Assembly: GCA_045126215.1 (NCBI GenBank)
Contig: JBGVOD010000045.1
Location: forward strand, 1 to 8,757
From: SVEL01 sp045126215
Lineage (GTDB): Bacteria > Bacillota > Clostridia > Lachnospirales > Lachnospiraceae
Direction of reading: 5' to 3'
Length of the DNA: 8,757 nucleotides
The notes under the pieces were generated by a model, which had not been told where the DNA came from, did not search any database, and saw nothing but the letters and a program-made list of their open reading frames with translations. Both the position numbers and the translations under genes were made by a program. Positions 1 through 6,148 of the stretch are shown here, one piece after another (position 1 is the stretch's first letter; every line of letters begins with the position of its first letter).

Positions 1-317
1 TACCGGTTGCAATTGAAGGAAATATGAAAGCTGAAAAGCTGATATTAAAAGAGCAGGTTTTGAATGTAGATGGAATATTCATATTACGCGAAAGTGTATC
101 TCCATCAAAACTGGTTTATGGACTGAAGAGTGAAGATAATCACATAGCGGTTAATAGAAAAATGGAAACAAATCTTAAAGGTTGTTTTGCATGTGGAGAT
201 GTCACAGGACCTCCATACCAGTATATAAAAGCTGCGGGAGAGGGTAATGTTGCTGCTTTATCTGCAGTAGGTTATATAGATGAAATTAAAAGAACTCAGA
301 AAAAAGAGAAAATGTAG
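1..317 (+). CDS. trxB: Thioredoxin reductase-like NAD(P)/FAD flavoprotein, C-terminal part (5' end outside window)
   Basis: This is the last ~105 codons of a flavoprotein disulfide reductase of the thioredoxin reductase family. The frame (codons from base 3) is open to the left edge, so the internal ATG at 24 is not the true start. The tail carries the family's second FAD-binding motif, GCFACGDVTGPP, followed by the YQYIKAAGEGNVAALSA helix that contacts the flavin and closes the fold. These enzymes pass electrons from NADPH, or from ferredoxin in some clostridial members, to the active-site disulfide of thioredoxin in the cytoplasm. The Rossmann NAD(P) domain and the redox CxxC lie upstream and cannot be inspected, so the electron donor is undetermined. 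The gene ends in TAG 30 nt before trxA, supporting a reductase-substrate operon. The family call is firm; assignment as the cell's main TrxB is less so, since paralogues are common in Clostridia. Confidence 0.85.
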   Translation, partial: PVAIEGNMKAEKLILKEQVLNVDGIFILRESVSPSKLVYGLKSEDNHIAVNRKMETNLKGCFACGDVTGPPYQYIKAAGEGNVAALSAVGYIDEIKRTQKKEKM

Positions 318-347
318 AAAGAAAAGTTAAGAAAAGGAGAATTTATT

Positions 348-659
348 ATGGTAAAGAAAATTAATGAAACAGAATTTAGAAATGAAGCACTTACAGGAAA
401 TGTAGTTGTAGATTTTTCAGCTACTTGGTGTGGACCATGTCAGATGATAGCACCTCTTTTAGAGGCAGTGTCTGAAGAAATGGGAGATAATGTAAAGTTT
501 TATAATGTAGACGTAGATCAGAATCAATCGCTTGCAATAGAATATGGCATCACAAATATTCCAGCACTTCTTGTGATGAAAGATGGTGTAAAAAAAGACA
601 TTCTTGTTGGATTTAGACCAAAGGAAGTATTAAAAGAGGAACTTTCAAAAATATTTTAG
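348..659 (+). CDS. trxA: Thioredoxin
   Basis: This is a complete 103-residue thioredoxin, the usual size for the family. It is a cytoplasmic dithiol carrier that reduces protein disulfides and is re-reduced by thioredoxin reductase. The classic WCGPC active site is at residues 27-31 (redox cysteines C28 and C31). The buried aspartate D22 in VVDFSATW, the conserved P36 after the active-site helix, and the cis-proline P72 in TNIPALL are all present. There is no signal peptide or extra domain. The ATG is preceded by AGGAGA at 335-340 with 7 nt spacing. It lies 30 nt after the trxB-like gene, so the two are probably co-transcribed. Its TAG stop overlaps the stop of the convergent folBK gene by 4 bp, and no terminator is visible at the junction. 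Confidence 0.96.
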   Translation: MVKKINETEFRNEALTGNVVVDFSATWCGPCQMIAPLLEAVSEEMGDNVKFYNVDVDQNQSLAIEYGITNIPALLVMKDGVKKDILVGFRPKEVLKEELSKIF

Positions 660-1480
660 GTTTCCTTACATTTTAATTCTTCAAGTAATAATGAAACAGG
701 TTTCATATATAAAGGATGAATATAATATGGATTTAATTCACACATAGGTTCCAGTACAAATGTACGTTTTTGAAGTTCAGGGTGCGGAATAATCAAATCT
801 TCTGAGTATATTATATCATTATCATAGAATAGTATATCAATATCTAAAGTCCTTGGACCCCAGTGGATATTACGTACCCTTTTTGCATCTTTCTCCAGTA
901 AGTTTATAAATGCAAGTAATTCATTTGGTGAGAACAGTGTTTTTATACAAATAGCGCCATTAAGAAAATTTGCCTGATCTTCATAGCCATATGGCTTTGT
1001 TTCTATAAGATTTGAAACAGTTACATCAATAATATTTCCATTCCGTTTCATTGATTCAATGGCAGTTGTAATATATTTTTCCTTATCTCCCATATTGGAA
1101 CCGATACCAAGATAGGCAGTATGCCATCTTCTGTTTACGGTAACTGATATATCTTCAAAATCATGATTCACTGGTGCATGAGGCTTATGAATGGTCAGGG
1201 AAATATTTTCTACAGAGGTATATGTTTTTAGTAAAACGTAGGCAAGCTTTTCTGCAGCAGCTTCTATCAAATCAAAAGTATATTCCTGCATAGTATTAAT
1301 AATAGTTTCACATACATCAGCATAATTGATGGATAAACTTAAATCGTCTCTAAGGCCGGCTTTTCTTGTGTAAATACCGAGCTTTGCTGATACGTAGAAA
1401 ATCTGACCATTTTCTTTTTCTTCATCAAATACACCGTGATGAGCAAAAACTTTGAGTTTATCTATATTTATATAATCCAT
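656..1480 (-). CDS. folBK: Bifunctional dihydroneopterin aldolase / 6-hydroxymethyldihydropterin pyrophosphokinase (FolB-FolK fusion)
   Basis: This 274-residue protein fuses two consecutive folate enzymes. Residues 1 to ~119 are dihydroneopterin aldolase, which converts 7,8-dihydroneopterin to 6-hydroxymethyl-7,8-dihydropterin plus glycolaldehyde. FAHHGVFDEE, Y53 in SINYADV, E73 and K99 in TIHKPHAPV match the family's active-site pattern. Residues ~121-274 are HPPK, which transfers pyrophosphate from ATP to that pterin. They show GIGSNMGDK, HWGPRTLDIDILFYD with Mg-binding D213 and D215, and IPHPELQKRTFVLEP. Each half has a normal single-enzyme length and there is no internal stop, so the fusion is genuine. 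The ATG has an excellent Shine-Dalgarno, AGGAGGA (complement of 1491-1497), 10 nt upstream. The gene stands alone on the minus strand, divergent from purC and convergent with trxA. No other fol gene is in the window. Confidence 0.95.
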   Translation of the reverse strand: MDYINIDKLKVFAHHGVFDEEKENGQIFYVSAKLGIYTRKAGLRDDLSLSINYADVCETIINTMQEYTFDLIEAAAEKLAYVLLKTYTSVENISLTIHKPHAPVNHDFEDISVTVNRRWHTAYLGIGSNMGDKEKYITTAIESMKRNGNIIDVTVSNLIETKPYGYEDQANFLNGAICIKTLFSPNELLAFINLLEKDAKRVRNIHWGPRTLDIDILFYDNDIIYSEDLIIPHPELQKRTFVLEPMCELNPYYIHPLYMKPVSLLLEELKCKET

Positions 1481-1546
1481 TTACAAAAATTCCTCCTGAA
1501 TAAGATATATATTGTTAAAATAGTCCTTACACTTTCATCTAAAACC

Positions 1547-1575
1547 AATTTACCATATAAACAAAATAATATCAA
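1547..1575 (-). promoter_or_regulatory. Predicted promoter of folBK
   Basis: Read on the minus strand, TTGATA (1570-1575) is followed after exactly 17 nt by TAAATT (1547-1552). The TG of an extended -10 lies just before the second hexamer. The -35 matches consensus at 5 of 6 positions and the -10 at 4 of 6. It would give a 5' leader of about 60 nt before the folBK ATG. This is a prediction from sequence in AT-rich DNA where chance matches are common. Confidence 0.5.
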
Positions 1576-1602
1576 TGATTGTATCTTTTATTTATACCTC
1601 AA

Positions 1603-1631
1603 TTTACAAACATAAAAATATATGCTATTCT
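1603..1631 (+). promoter_or_regulatory. Predicted promoter of purC
   Basis: TTTACA (1603-1608) and TATTCT (1626-1631) are separated by exactly 17 nt, with an extended -10 TG at 1623-1624. Transcription would begin near 1638, about 45 nt before the purC ATG at 1683. Initiation there would exclude the upstream in-frame ATG at 1575, which supports the shorter protein. Its -35 lies 27 bp from the -35 of the divergent folBK promoter. Confidence 0.5.
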
Positions 1632-1668
1632 AATGAAAGGTATTTTAATACTAATAAACACAATGAGA

Positions 1669-1675
1669 GTGAGGA
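1669..1675 (+). promoter_or_regulatory. Ribosome binding site that sets the purC start
   Basis: GTGAGGA lies 7 nt before the ATG at 1683. The in-frame ATG at 1575 has no purine-rich site upstream. Its extra 36 residues do not resemble a PurC N-terminus, whereas translation from 1683 starts directly with the family's typical opening. Confidence 0.7.
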
Positions 1676-1682
1676 TACGAAC

Positions 1683-2552
1683 ATGACAGAACTTAAACCT
1701 ATTAAAGAAGGTAAAGTACGTGAAATCTATGATAATGGTGATAGCTTAATTATGGTTGCTACAGACCGTATTAGCTGTTTTGATGTAATCTTAAACAATG
1801 TGGTTACAAAGAAAGGTACTGTGTTGACACAGATGTCAAAATTCTGGTTTGATTTGACAGAGGATATTTTACCAAATCATATGATTTCAGTAGATGTAAA
1901 TGATATGCCGGAATTCTTTAGACAGGATAAATTTAATGGAAACAGTATGATGTGTAAGAAGCTTGAGATGCTTCCTGTTGAATGTATTGTTCGTGGATAT
2001 ATAACAGGTAGTGGTTGGGCAAGCTACAAAGAAAATGGTACTGTATGTGGAATTAAGCTTCCAGAGGGACTTAAGGAATCAGATAAATTACCTGAACCAA
2101 TTTACACACCTTCAACAAAGGCTGAGATTGGTGATCATGATGAGAATATTTCATATGAACAGAGTATTGCACACCTTGAGAAATATTATCCAGGTAAGGG
2201 TGAAGAATACGCTGCAAAATTACGCGATTACACAATTGCACTTTACAAGAAATGTGCTGAATATGCACTTACAAAGGGAATTATCATTGCAGATACAAAG
2301 TTTGAATTTGGTCTTGATGAAAATGGAAATATCGTAATCGGTGATGAGATGCTTACACCAGACAGTTCAAGATTCTGGCCAGCAGATGTTTATGAACCAG
2401 GTCATGGTCAGCCATCATTTGATAAACAGTTTGCAAGAGACTGGTTAAAGGCTAACCCTGGCAATGATTGGACACTTCCACAGGATATTGTTGATAAGAC
2501 AATAAATATCTATCTTGAAGGATATAAGAAATTAACAGGTAAAACATTATAA
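1683..2552 (+). CDS. purC: Phosphoribosylaminoimidazole-succinocarboxamide synthase (SAICAR synthetase)
   Basis: PurC joins CAIR to aspartate with ATP to make SAICAR, a late step of de novo purine synthesis to IMP, in the cytoplasm. From the chosen start the protein has 289 residues. This is the longer form, closer in size to yeast Ade1 (~306) than to E. coli PurC (~237). Family motifs are all present: EGKVREIYD (9-17), TDRISCFDV (27-35), CIVRGYITGSGWASY (101-115), GDHDENIS (150-157), ADTKFEFG (203-210) and DEMLTPDSSRFWP (221-233). The GTG-AGGA ribosome site favours ATG 1683 over the in-frame ATG at 1575. The gene appears monocistronic: it has its own promoter, a strong hairpin terminator downstream, and no other pur gene beside it. 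Several arginines use CGT or CGC rather than the AGA favoured in neighbouring genes, perhaps reflecting higher expression. Confidence 0.97.
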   Translation: MTELKPIKEGKVREIYDNGDSLIMVATDRISCFDVILNNVVTKKGTVLTQMSKFWFDLTEDILPNHMISVDVNDMPEFFRQDKFNGNSMMCKKLEMLPVECIVRGYITGSGWASYKENGTVCGIKLPEGLKESDKLPEPIYTPSTKAEIGDHDENISYEQSIAHLEKYYPGKGEEYAAKLRDYTIALYKKCAEYALTKGIIIADTKFEFGLDENGNIVIGDEMLTPDSSRFWPADVYEPGHGQPSFDKQFARDWLKANPGNDWTLPQDIVDKTINIYLEGYKKLTGKTL

Positions 2553-2600
2553 TGATTATAGTGAAAACGCAGATTTAAGCATATACTTGAAGATGTGTAT

Positions 2601-2647
2601 AAAAGTAGCAATTTACATTGTAGATACAGTGTGGATTGCTATTTTTT
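2601..2647 (+). terminator. Intrinsic terminator after purC (20-bp hairpin plus U-tract)
   Basis: The left arm 2601-2620 (starting AAAAGTAGCAAT) pairs without a bulge with the right arm 2627-2646 (ending ATTGCTATTTTT) around the 6-nt loop TAGATA. Sixteen pairs are Watson-Crick and four are G-U. Six consecutive T residues (2642-2647) end the structure, and the matching A-run lies on the 5' side. It sits about 50 nt after the purC stop and just before the pheA promoter, so it should insulate the two transcripts. Confidence 0.85.
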
Positions 2648-2651
2648 ATAT

Positions 2652-2680
2652 TTGATATTTAATATAATGTATTATATAAT
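2652..2680 (+). promoter_or_regulatory. Strong predicted promoter of the pheA-ppk1 gene run
   Basis: TTGATA (2652-2657, 5 of 6 consensus positions) and a perfect TATAAT (2675-2680) are separated by exactly 17 nt. It begins 5 nt after the T-tract of the purC terminator. Predicted initiation near 2687 leaves a leader of about 60 nt. That leader contains no T-box features, such as the conserved TGGNACCGCG-type antiterminator element, and no Phe-rich leader peptide. Regulation by amino-acid attenuation is therefore not apparent. Confidence 0.75.
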
Positions 2681-2735
2681 ATTAAGTTGATAAAATATAT
2701 CTTAATGGTAAGATTAGTGATAAACTTAATCGATG

Positions 2736-2741
2736 AAAGGA
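2736..2741 (+). promoter_or_regulatory. Ribosome binding site deciding between two adjacent pheA ATGs
   Basis: AAAGGA stands 4 nt before the first ATG (2746) and 7 nt before the second (2749). The 7-nt spacing is the more usual one, so 2749 is preferred. The two choices differ by one methionine only. Confidence 0.6.
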
Positions 2742-2748
2742 TTAAATG

Positions 2749-3879
2749 ATGGCAGATTTAATAGAAATTAGAGATCAGATAGATAAGGTTGATAAAGAAA
2801 TTGTTGAATTGTATCAGAAGAGAATGGAACTATGCAAAGATGTTGCTGAATATAAGATAGAAGTAGGAAAGCAAGTTTTAGATACAACAAGAGAAAAACA
2901 AAAGATTGAAAAAGTAAAGTCATATGTGGAAGATGAGTTTGAGGCAGAAGGCGTTGGTGAATTATTCAAAAATATTATGAGTGTGAGCCGTAAACTTCAG
3001 TATAAAATAATGGCAGAACATGGACTTTTAAATGATACTGTTTTTGAAGTGGTGGATGAAATAGTAAAAGATAATGTTAAAGTTGTTTATCAGGGACTTG
3101 AAGGAGCATATGCACATGATGCAGCATGTCAGTTCTTTGGAGAGGATGCAGATATGCATCATGTTGAGACATGGAAGGATGCTATGGAAGAGGTAAAAAA
3201 TGGAAAGGCAGATTATGCGGTTTTACCTATTGAGAATTCTACAGCCGGTTCAGTTTCACAGGTGTTTGACTTGTTGACAGAATATGATAATTACATTGTT
3301 GGAGAGACCTTTGTAAAGGTTGAACATGCTCTTATGGCATTGGAGGAAACTAAGGAAGAAGATATAAAATTCGTTTATTCTCATCCACAGTCACTTATGC
3401 AATGTGCGAAGTTTCTTGAAGAACATAGAGACTGGAAGCAGATTAGTCTCTCAAATAATGCTGTAAGTGCGAAAAAAGTAGCAGATGATAATGACAATAC
3501 ACAGGCTGCAATAGCAAGTGTCAGGGCTGCCAAAATATATGGATTAAAAGTGTTAAGAGAAAAAATTAACACAAATGATTCAAATGCTACAAGATTCTTT
3601 ATAATCGGAAATAAGAGAATATGTAAAGCAAATGCGGAGAAAATAAGTATATGTTTTGAAATTCCACATGAAGAGGGATCTCTTTATAATATATTATCTC
3701 ATTTTATGTTTAATAAGTTAAATATGACAAATATTGAGTCAAGACCTATTGAAGGTCGAGATTGGGAATATAGATTTTTTATTGATTTTACAGGAAAGTT
3801 AAATGATCCGGCAGTAAAAAATACACTTCGTTCATTGAAAGAAGAAACTATTTCATTAAAAATATTAGGAAATTATTAG
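2749..3879 (+). CDS. pheA: Bifunctional chorismate mutase / prephenate dehydratase (P-protein)
   Basis: This enzyme converts chorismate to prephenate and then to phenylpyruvate, the committed branch to phenylalanine. The 376 residues hold three domains. Residues ~4-88 are an AroQ-type chorismate mutase, with R8, R25, K36, D45, R48, E49 and a late Q84 lining up with the E. coli active site. Residues ~112-286 are prephenate dehydratase, with YQGLEGAYAHDAA, LPIENSTAGSV and the catalytic-region TRF triad (281-283). Residues ~298-376 are an ACT regulatory domain, with EEGSLYNIL in place of the usual GALV region and an intact ESRP (330-333) for phenylalanine binding. Feedback inhibition by phenylalanine is therefore expected. 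The length is close to E. coli PheA (386). The gene follows a near-consensus promoter and leads a tightly spaced run; ppk1 begins 30 nt after its stop. Confidence 0.96.
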   Translation: MADLIEIRDQIDKVDKEIVELYQKRMELCKDVAEYKIEVGKQVLDTTREKQKIEKVKSYVEDEFEAEGVGELFKNIMSVSRKLQYKIMAEHGLLNDTVFEVVDEIVKDNVKVVYQGLEGAYAHDAACQFFGEDADMHHVETWKDAMEEVKNGKADYAVLPIENSTAGSVSQVFDLLTEYDNYIVGETFVKVEHALMALEETKEEDIKFVYSHPQSLMQCAKFLEEHRDWKQISLSNNAVSAKKVADDNDNTQAAIASVRAAKIYGLKVLREKINTNDSNATRFFIIGNKRICKANAEKISICFEIPHEEGSLYNILSHFMFNKLNMTNIESRPIEGRDWEYRFFIDFTGKLNDPAVKNTLRSLKEETISLKILGNY

Positions 3880-3909
3880 AATATTAATATTTCTCAAGGA
3901 GGTAATGCT

Positions 3910-6138
3910 ATGGCAAAACAAAATTTAAATGTACGAAAGCCCGAAAACTATACAAATAGAGAACTTAGCTGGCTTGATTTCAACTTAAGAGTCTTAAAAG
4001 AGGCAAAAGATACATCAAATCCACTTTTTGAAAGAATGAAATTTCTAAGCATTACAGCTTCAAACCTTGACGAATTTTTTATGATAAGAGTAGCCTCTCT
4101 TAAGGATTTAGTTAATGCTGAATGTGAAAAACTTGATATTTCAGGAATGACACCAAAACAGCAGCTTAAGAGAATAAGTGAAAAAACACATGATTTTGTA
4201 CAGATGCAATATAATGTGTACAATCGTTCAATCAGACCAATGATAAAAAAAGAAAAGCTAAAGATTGTAAGGGCTCATGAAAGATTAACTGATGAACAAA
4301 AGTCTTATGTTGACAGATATTTTGAAGATATTATTTATCCTGTGCTTACACCTATGGCAGTGGATTCATCAAGACCGTTTCCATTAATCAGAAATAAGAG
4401 CCTTAATATATGTGCGTTATTGGAAAATAAAGAAGGTATTAAAAATAAGGCAGACAAGAATCGTAAAGATAGGCTGGTACAGGAAAGTGAAGGAAAAAAA
4501 GAAAAAAAGAAAAAAGGTGAATCAGATGAAGAATATGAATTTGCAACTGTTCAGGTTCCATCAGTATTACCTAGATTCGTTAAAATACCATCTTCAAATG
4601 TAGACGAGACTACAGTTATTTTGCTTGAAGAGATTATAGAGAGACATATTGATAAGCTTTTCTTGAATTATAAAGTGTTGTGTGCTCATCCTTACAGAGT
4701 AATGAGAAATTCAGACTTATCTATTGACGAGGACGATGCGGCAGATTTACTTAAAGAGATTCAAAAGCAGCTGAAGAAACGTCAATGGGGAGAGCCAATT
4801 AGACTTGATGTCGAAGAAAACATTGATAAGAGACTTTTATCTATTCTAAAGAAAGAGTTAAATATAAAAGAAGAAGATATATATTATATTAACGGACCAA
4901 TTGATTTGACATTTCTTATGAAAATGTATGATATTGAAGGATTTTCTCATCTAAAGGACGCAAAGTATATTCCACAGATTAATCCTGATATAAAGCCGGA
5001 TAAGAATATTTTTGAACAGATAAAGAAAAAGGATATCCTTTTGCATCATCCATATGAAACATTTGATCCGGTGGTTTCATTTGTAAATGAGGCGGCAAAG
5101 GATAAGGATGTACTTGCTATAAAACAGACATTATACAGAGTAAGTGGAAATTCACCTATTATAGAATCGTTAGCAAAGGCAGCTGAGAATGGTAAACAGG
5201 TGTCTGTATTAGTGGAGCTTAAGGCTAGATTTGATGAAGAAAATAACATTAACTGGGCTAAAATGCTTGAAAAAGCAGGATGCCATGTTATATATGGTTT
5301 AAAAGGACTTAAAACTCATAGTAAGATAACACTTGTGGTGAGAAAAGAAAACGACGGAATAAACAGATATGTTCATTTGGGTACTGGAAATTACAATGAC
5401 GCAACTGCTAAGTTGTACACAGATATGGGACTTTTTACCTGCAAGAGTGATATAGGTGAAGATGCAACAGCCGTGTTTAATATGTTATCAGGATATTCAG
5501 AACCTGAAAGCTGGAATAAGCTTTCACTTGCTCCGTTATGGCTTAGAGATAAATTCGAATATCTTATAAAAAGAGAGACTGAAAATGCAAAAGTAGGTAA
5601 AAAGGCATTTATAAGGGCGAAGATGAATTCTCTTTGTGATAAGGAGACAATAGCTCTTCTTTATGAGGCATCAAATGCAGGTGTGAAGATAGATTTGATT
5701 ATCAGAGGAATTTGCTGTTTGAAAGCAGGAGTTCCTGGACTTAGTGAAAATATATCTGTGCGTTCAATAGTTGGAAGGTTTCTCGAACATAGCAGAATAT
5801 TCCATTTTTGCAATGACGGAAAAGATGATATTTATATGGGTAGTGCAGACTGGATGCCAAGAAACCTTGATAAACGAGTTGAAATAATGTTTCCTGTAGA
5901 AGATGAAAAGCTGAAAAAAGAAGTAATGCATATTTTAGATATACAAATGCAGGATACGTTAAAAGCATATATTATGATGCCTGATGGAAGCTATGAAAGA
6001 CAGAGTTTAAGAGGCAAGGAAAGATTGTCTGCACAACAGTATTTTTGTGATGAAGCAATTAGAAAGGTTCAAAAGTTTGAAAAAAAATCAGAAAAAAAGC
6101 TCGAGAAAAAGAGAATATTTGAACCGATAGAAAAGTAA
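3910..6138 (+). CDS. ppk1: Polyphosphate kinase 1
   Basis: Ppk1 reversibly polymerises the gamma-phosphate of ATP into inorganic polyphosphate and is usually membrane-associated. The 742-residue protein opens with the family N-terminus NRELSWLDFNLRVL and SNLDEFF (N52). The phospholipase-D-like halves carry the autophosphorylated histidine H470 (LKTHSK) and second catalytic H627 (FLEHSR), 157 residues apart exactly as H435/H592 in E. coli. R410 and R440 match E. coli R375 and R405, so the enzyme should be active. It is ~54 residues longer than E. coli Ppk. About 28 of these form a charged loop at ~174-206 (KKEKKKKGES), between LNICALLEN and EYEFATVQVPS. Another lysine-rich stretch lies at the C-terminus (~721-735). 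A perfect AAGGAGG at 3896-3902, 7 nt upstream, fixes the ATG. It lies 30 nt after pheA and 10 nt before the PHP gene. Confidence 0.97.
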   Translation: MAKQNLNVRKPENYTNRELSWLDFNLRVLKEAKDTSNPLFERMKFLSITASNLDEFFMIRVASLKDLVNAECEKLDISGMTPKQQLKRISEKTHDFVQMQYNVYNRSIRPMIKKEKLKIVRAHERLTDEQKSYVDRYFEDIIYPVLTPMAVDSSRPFPLIRNKSLNICALLENKEGIKNKADKNRKDRLVQESEGKKEKKKKGESDEEYEFATVQVPSVLPRFVKIPSSNVDETTVILLEEIIERHIDKLFLNYKVLCAHPYRVMRNSDLSIDEDDAADLLKEIQKQLKKRQWGEPIRLDVEENIDKRLLSILKKELNIKEEDIYYINGPIDLTFLMKMYDIEGFSHLKDAKYIPQINPDIKPDKNIFEQIKKKDILLHHPYETFDPVVSFVNEAAKDKDVLAIKQTLYRVSGNSPIIESLAKAAENGKQVSVLVELKARFDEENNINWAKMLEKAGCHVIYGLKGLKTHSKITLVVRKENDGINRYVHLGTGNYNDATAKLYTDMGLFTCKSDIGEDATAVFNMLSGYSEPESWNKLSLAPLWLRDKFEYLIKRETENAKVGKKAFIRAKMNSLCDKETIALLYEASNAGVKIDLIIRGICCLKAGVPGLSENISVRSIVGRFLEHSRIFHFCNDGKDDIYMGSADWMPRNLDKRVEIMFPVEDEKLKKEVMHILDIQMQDTLKAYIMMPDGSYERQSLRGKERLSAQQYFCDEAIRKVQKFEKKSEKKLEKKRIFEPIEK

Positions 6139-6148
6139 AGAGGCATAT

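Noticed and set aside
1640..1651. Inverted repeat GTATT-TT-AATAC near the predicted purC start as an operator
   Set aside because: Five-base, mostly A/T arms are expected by chance in this composition, and I do not recognise it as a known PurR-type box.
1575..1682. N-terminal extension of PurC from the in-frame ATG at 1575
   Set aside because: It has no ribosome site, it overlaps both predicted promoters, and its residues are unlike a PurC N-terminus. ATG 1683 has GTGAGGA at good spacing and starts with the family motif.
2553..2748. T-box or other riboswitch upstream of pheA
   Set aside because: No T-box consensus or specifier structure is visible. The only strong hairpin lies upstream of the predicted promoter and belongs to purC.
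2705..2749. Possible 14-codon leader ORF (MVRLVINLIDERIK) whose TGA overlaps the pheA start codons
   Set aside because: It has no Shine-Dalgarno and no phenylalanine codons, so an attenuation peptide is unlikely. The overlap with ATGATG is probably incidental.
6093..6099. Second A_AAA_AAG heptamer near the 3' end of ppk1 as a frameshift signal
   Set aside because: A -1 shift would only swap the last few residues before a stop at 6120-6122. The heptamer follows from encoding an E-K-K repeat.
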